From Ectocarpus siliculosus (taxonomy: Eukaryota; Sar; Phaeophyceae; Ectocarpales; Ectocarpaceae): a stretch of 64,000 bases of DNA. Location of the stretch: positions 7,861,699-7,925,698 of the forward strand of contig FN649741.1 in assembly GCA_000310025.1 (NCBI GenBank), in the 5' to 3' direction. This document shows, piece by piece, positions 60,079 through 64,000 of this stretch. A model generated the notes under the pieces. It saw only the letters and a list, made by a program, of their open reading frames with translations, was not told the origin of the DNA and did not search any database. The position numbers and the translations under genes are program-made. How positions within the stretch are numbered: position 1 is the stretch's first letter; each line of letters starts with the position of its first letter.

Positions 60079-63000
60079 AGTGGTCTGCAGTCTGGCGAAA
60101 ACAAGAGCCAACACATAGATTCGACATACACCCCTCTTATCCCCACCCCCCTTCAACGTCCTAACCTGTCGCGTGTCTGTCAACTCGTGGACGTAGAAGC
60201 CCGACCCTGGCCGGAAGAACTTGTCGTAGACCTTGCTCATGTCGTCTCTGCTCGGAGCCATCACCGCCGACATCTCGAACAGCACCTGCACCTCCAGCCA
60301 GAACATGAGCCGGGCCTCATCCAGGCTGATGATCACGGCCTCCTTCTTGCCATCGCCGCCACCGCTGCTGCTGCTGCTTCCGCCGACCCCTCCGGTTCCC
60401 GCACAACGCACCTCTAGCATGTAGTTCAACAGATAGACCACCTTGCGGGGGTCCTGGCAAAACAGGTAGTGTCGTTGTTGTGGGCAATAGCAGTAGTAGT
60501 GTTGTTGTTGGTGTTTAATGTCAATAGGAGGTGCAGGGCCACGGAGGTGGAGACCAAGAGAAAAAAAGAGCCATTGCGTGACTCGATATTTTTTATCAAG
60601 TGCACATTGCTACCTCCAACAAGGGTTACCGGCAATGCGTCGACAAGCGGTGGCAGCAGCATCACCAAAGCAGCGGGTCGACTGCCCTTTTATCGCTGAA
60701 TCGCCCGAATGGGGCAGAATCAACACACGCGGTGGATGCGCTGCAAGTGCACAGTCAGTTGTCGCGGGACGATACTTCTTGATGTCAAGGACGAGGTGCC
60801 CCACAAGATACTCAGGTACATATCTCCAACGGCCATTGCCTGTCCTAACTGTTGCGTCCTGTGCCCGGTGGTCTGCTGTGGCGTAGATTGGTAGAGTATA
60901 GGTGGGGCGGGAACAAAAACAACTTGAACCACCAAAATCTTGAAACGTCACTCACCAATGCGATGTCTCTGAAGGTGAGTCGGGGCGAGACGCGCTCGAA
61001 AACCATCACGACGTTTCCCTTGCGAGGGTCATCCTGCTTAGCAGTGATGAAGTCTCGGAGGCGGTCCTATAAACGGGCAAGGGGAGAGGGGAACGGGTTA
61101 AGGGGGAGGGAGCTTGTGCGTGTTTGCGTTTCTTAAATTGGCTTCGATCGCACTAATCGGCTGACCAACTACACGACGTCAGTCTTAGAATTTGTGTCGT
61201 GTGTGCCGTTCATAAATCGTGCGTGCCATTATCAAAAATAGCACCGACAGCGACTTGCTACTCGGCTCATGATTGAGATTTCCTCTCTCTTCATGTGTCG
61301 CCGAGGTAAATGTATAACGAATGGATCTGATCTGGGAATGCAACCGACGAGAGGGCTGAGGCCTGAATCCGTACAGGTGTGGTTCTCAACGGTTATTCTA
61401 GTGTGACTAGGCCAGTTTCGTGCACTCTCGACAAGGAACCTTGTCATCATCACATCATCACACTTACAGTAGGGACGGGACTGTAGCAGTCCCTAGGGTA
61501 ATGAGCGGATGGGTAACCCTTTTGGTTAATTTCTCGGAATGCTGACCGACGTAGTTGGCTCGCGCACGGGAGAAATACGCTTTCGAGAGACAAGAGCAGT
61601 TTACACCAACAGCAAGAACAACAGTAGCAACAACAAGATCACGTTATTGTGCTCAGCGCTTGGTCTCAACATCCTAAAAATCACGCCTCTCTTTGGGTCC
61701 GTTCCTTGGGAACAGCGAAGAGGGAAAAACCATATAGACCGGACAAAAAGAGTACAGCTTGCAACACGCGGCGGAATTATTCCTCCCTCCTCCACCCAAT
61801 CTATTTCTGACTGTCCTCACCCTTCGCCGCGCGGTCTCGATGGCGGCGAGAGCCACAGGTAGCGTTGCACCCTCGACGCTCTTCCCGTCTACCGACACCA
61901 GTACGTCCCCGACACGCATGCATGCTTGTGGTCCGGGGGGGGGGTACGGTCCTTCCGCGAAACCGTTGGCATAGACGCCTGCCCGGTGCAGCGTGGGAGG
62001 GAGGCAAGCAGGGTAAGGCGACCGTACAACAAACAAAATAGGAGTCGGCGTAGACGAGCGTTCGGTGCGACCTTGTCATAAAAGCAAGGAGTACGTGAGT
62101 CAAGACGTCTTCGATGGAAAGTGTGGAAGCAAGAACAGGAGGTACTGAAGGAAGCCGCGATCATCGATCGCCGTACATGCAGCAGGCTTCACGAAAAGAG
62201 GACGGGCTTTGGGGAAGGGAAAGCAAATGTAAATGTGCGTTCAAAGAACAGGGGTGGGGGGTGTAACCTTGTAAAACCCGCATGCATATGTTCGCCTCTT
62301 TTCCCCCACGATGCCAACGAACCAACACATGGCCAAAAACGCAACCCTCGAATCAATCAATATGTTCGGGTGCGACTAGAAAAAATCAGCCGCACGTCGG
62401 GTAGCGCTCTGCATGCATCGTAACCAGCCTACCGTTTGCATCAGCGGGAAACAAGTATTGCCAATTAAATCACACGAGGCCACATGAGATCATCTCATTC
62501 TAATAGTCGTTCAAGTGTGTGCTGCCTGAGAGTACCAGTTGAACAGCAGTAGTGCGGAGAGAGAGGGGAGGACGCTACATACCGAAATTAGAAAACCATG
62601 TCCGGTTACATGTAGACGATGACGAGGATAGGATAAGATAGGATAGGATAGGATAGAACCGAGGGCCTCGGGGACCGAAGCCAAAAGGACAGACAGGTAC
62701 AGATGTACATGTATTACCAAATGCTTCCAAGTTTATCGCAACGGGAACTATATTCAGTAGTCTAGTCTACAGCAAATCTGTTGGAATAGGAATCATAATC
62801 ACTGTACGCAACCGTTGTACCACACATAGACGATGTTGGCATGATACCGTACACGACTCCTTGAGAAGAGCTTGTAAACATCCACATCACACGGCGGAAT
62901 GTGTGCTCGTGTGGTGCCCGTCCGGAAAACCAAAAGCACAAAAAACAATGGCGTACGTGCATGTACGTGCCCAGAGGACAGCCGGTTGACCAACCTTCGT

Positions 63001-63641
63001 GCCCAGTGCAAAGTGTGAACGACAGCACGAGCGGCACAACTATCAAGACGGGGATCAGGCAACACACCACGCAGGACTGCTGTGCTGCTGTGTCTGCTGT
63101 GTGGAGATGCCGTGAGAACTCCACTCATCCAGGGACGAGTCCCAACGGAAATTCAAGCTGCGAGGTCACACCCTCGATCGTTACGACAGCACCGGTTATC
63201 CCGAGGGCAGCCTGCATTCAAATAAGCATGTAGACCACGGGTTCAGACGGACCTCAGCTCTCAGCTGCACACGTCTCTCTCCATCTCATCTTGGAAGTTT
63301 TTCAAGTTCTTCCATTTCGACACCAGGTCCGTACCAGTACCGCCCACATAGGGCCATGGGAGCTCCACACAGAGCAGCACAGCTCACAGACACACGCAGC
63401 AATAGCGCAATACAAAGAGAAAGCGTCAGTCTGTCAGTCACCTCTTCTGCTCTTGGTCTGGTGCAGCTTGAGGCCCAAAGGTGCTCCGCCCTTCTTGACG
63501 ATGATTTCATATCTCCGAACTGGCCAATTCGGACCGGACATCAGGGACAGGCCTGACATACCGTACACGAGCGGTTCGGCAACAGGAGCAGCGAGTTTCA
63601 GGAGGGCTCCCTCAACAGCAGCGACAGCCCCGTTGTTGGCC
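55970..63641 (-). CDS. PDZ and RGS domain protein, multi-exon; probably the 5' part of a PDZ-RGS-DENN gene
   Basis: Minus-strand exons 5' to 3': 63442-63641, 63172-63211, 61821-61978, 60956-61066, 60166-60453, 59203-59771, 58319-58427, 57802-57957, 56915-57484, 55970-56744. A PDZ domain is assembled from the first four: RRYEIIVKKGGAPLGLKL, GITGAVVTIEG, VYANGFAEG, CMRVGDVLVSVDGKSVEG and GNVVMVFERV. PDZ domains bind C-terminal peptides. A first RGS-like domain follows: VVYLLNYMLEV, SLDEARLMFWLEVQVLFEM, DDMSKVYDKFF, then after a Ser/Gly/Pro-rich insert VEFLAADLSKIFRASQEKVE and CFYRFKTSPW. RGS domains speed GTP hydrolysis by G-alpha. A second, weaker RGS-like unit is in the last two exons (YLWDFFLSADSHASLGVARD; ALLDMQRHVLRK joined to ICASVYPDFQASSSHEHLC). 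From 63211 to 55970 all but one junction, for which no exon between 60453 and 60956 was fixed, keep frame by inspection. The 63442/63211 junction does not fit as drawn. The last exon ends in phase 1, which fits the next exon 55597-55640 of the DENN part. Confidence 0.62.
57291..57341. repeat. TTG/CTG run encoding polyAsn-polySer
   Basis: Five TTG units followed by about eleven CTG units; on the minus strand they are read as a Ser run followed by Asn residues in the second RGS-like exon. Confidence 0.85.
59059..59079. repeat. Short telomere-like repeat
   Basis: CCCTATCCCTAACCCTAACC: about three units resembling a telomeric heptamer or hexamer, in an intron. Too short to indicate a real telomere. 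Confidence 0.6.
60024..60078. repeat. GA dinucleotide microsatellite
   Basis: About 25 GA units with single-base interruptions, in the intron after the first RGS exon (60166-60453). Confidence 0.9.
62628..62656. repeat. ATAGG pentanucleotide repeat
   Basis: Five to six ATAGG/ATAAG units in a long intron of the PDZ-RGS gene. The intron stretch 61979-63171 otherwise shows no exon. Confidence 0.85.
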
Positions 63642-64000
63642 CTAAGTCGAGAGAAGAAGACCAGCGGGCGGTATCCAGGATTGTAATCTTACCACCTCCA
63701 GCCCGCAGCCATGATGACCCACGCCGATCTAAATATTTTGACTGTGCTTACCTCGAAAGGAAGACGTGTGTTGGTGTGTTGGGGAAGACCTGGCGCCCTC
63801 ACAAGCAAGGAACCAGCACCCTGCTCTCACAAGCACCAAGGACAATGGATGCGCCGACACAGCCTAGCGATGGCACATCTGTCTGTGCAGTGTGCAGTCG
63901 TCAAGCCCGCGTGCACAGCACACAACCGGCACACACAAAGACACAAAGAACCAAAGAACACAGACCGGGGGGGAACGCAAACAGGGACGGTACGCCACGC

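Overview
The window reads as nuclear DNA of a multicellular or filamentous stramenopile, most probably a brown alga of the Ectocarpus type. The grounds are short exons (30 to 300 bases) set in long introns with GT/AG borders, moderate GC, many CAG/CTG runs read as polyGln, polyAla or polySer, a FUT8-like (GT23) glycosyltransferase, KDZ-type transposase remains and a tyrosine recombinase of the Crypton/integrase kind. This is an inference from gene style; no ribosomal or organellar marker is present. There are three assembly gaps (762-861, 29016-29619, 53681-53780), two of them beside long poly-C or poly-G runs.

Layout. 411-4809 (+): a nuclear gene with the sequence signature of a PD-(D/E)XK nuclease. 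6701-8881 (+): a single-exon SAM-domain protein with a Gln tract. 9015-9591: a fresh 288-bp tandem duplication. 9963-17301 (-): a leucine-rich-repeat protein whose six 3' exons join in phase. 19079-21387: a nested repeat region holding two decayed copies of a LINE-like element. 21564-26431 (+): a GT23 (FUT8-type) fucosyltransferase-like gene, possibly with a type II membrane anchor in its first exon. 27371-27860 and 39585-41036: arrays of short palindromes. 29620-32274 (-): a Lys/Ala-rich, coiled-coil protein cut by an assembly gap. 32275-40018: transposon-derived coding debris, including a KDZ transposase core. 43100-44010: a satellite of about 185 bp. 45119-46206 (+): a frameshifted tyrosine recombinase. 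49005-63641 (-): a long chain of exons encoding PDZ, RGS, RGS-like and DENN modules; most exon junctions that can be tested keep the reading frame.

How the genes relate. The host genes are not an operon or cluster of one pathway: they cover DNA processing (nuclease), scaffold or cilium-like proteins (SAM, LRR), Golgi glycosylation (GT23) and membrane traffic and G-protein signalling (PDZ-RGS-DENN). The most interesting item is the last: if it is one transcript, it would join G-alpha regulation (RGS) with Rab exchange activity (DENN) in one polypeptide. The middle of the window (about 26.4 to 49 kb) is gene-poor and repeat-rich. Exon coordinates were worked out by hand from open frames, splice-site dinucleotides and phase matching and have no transcript support.
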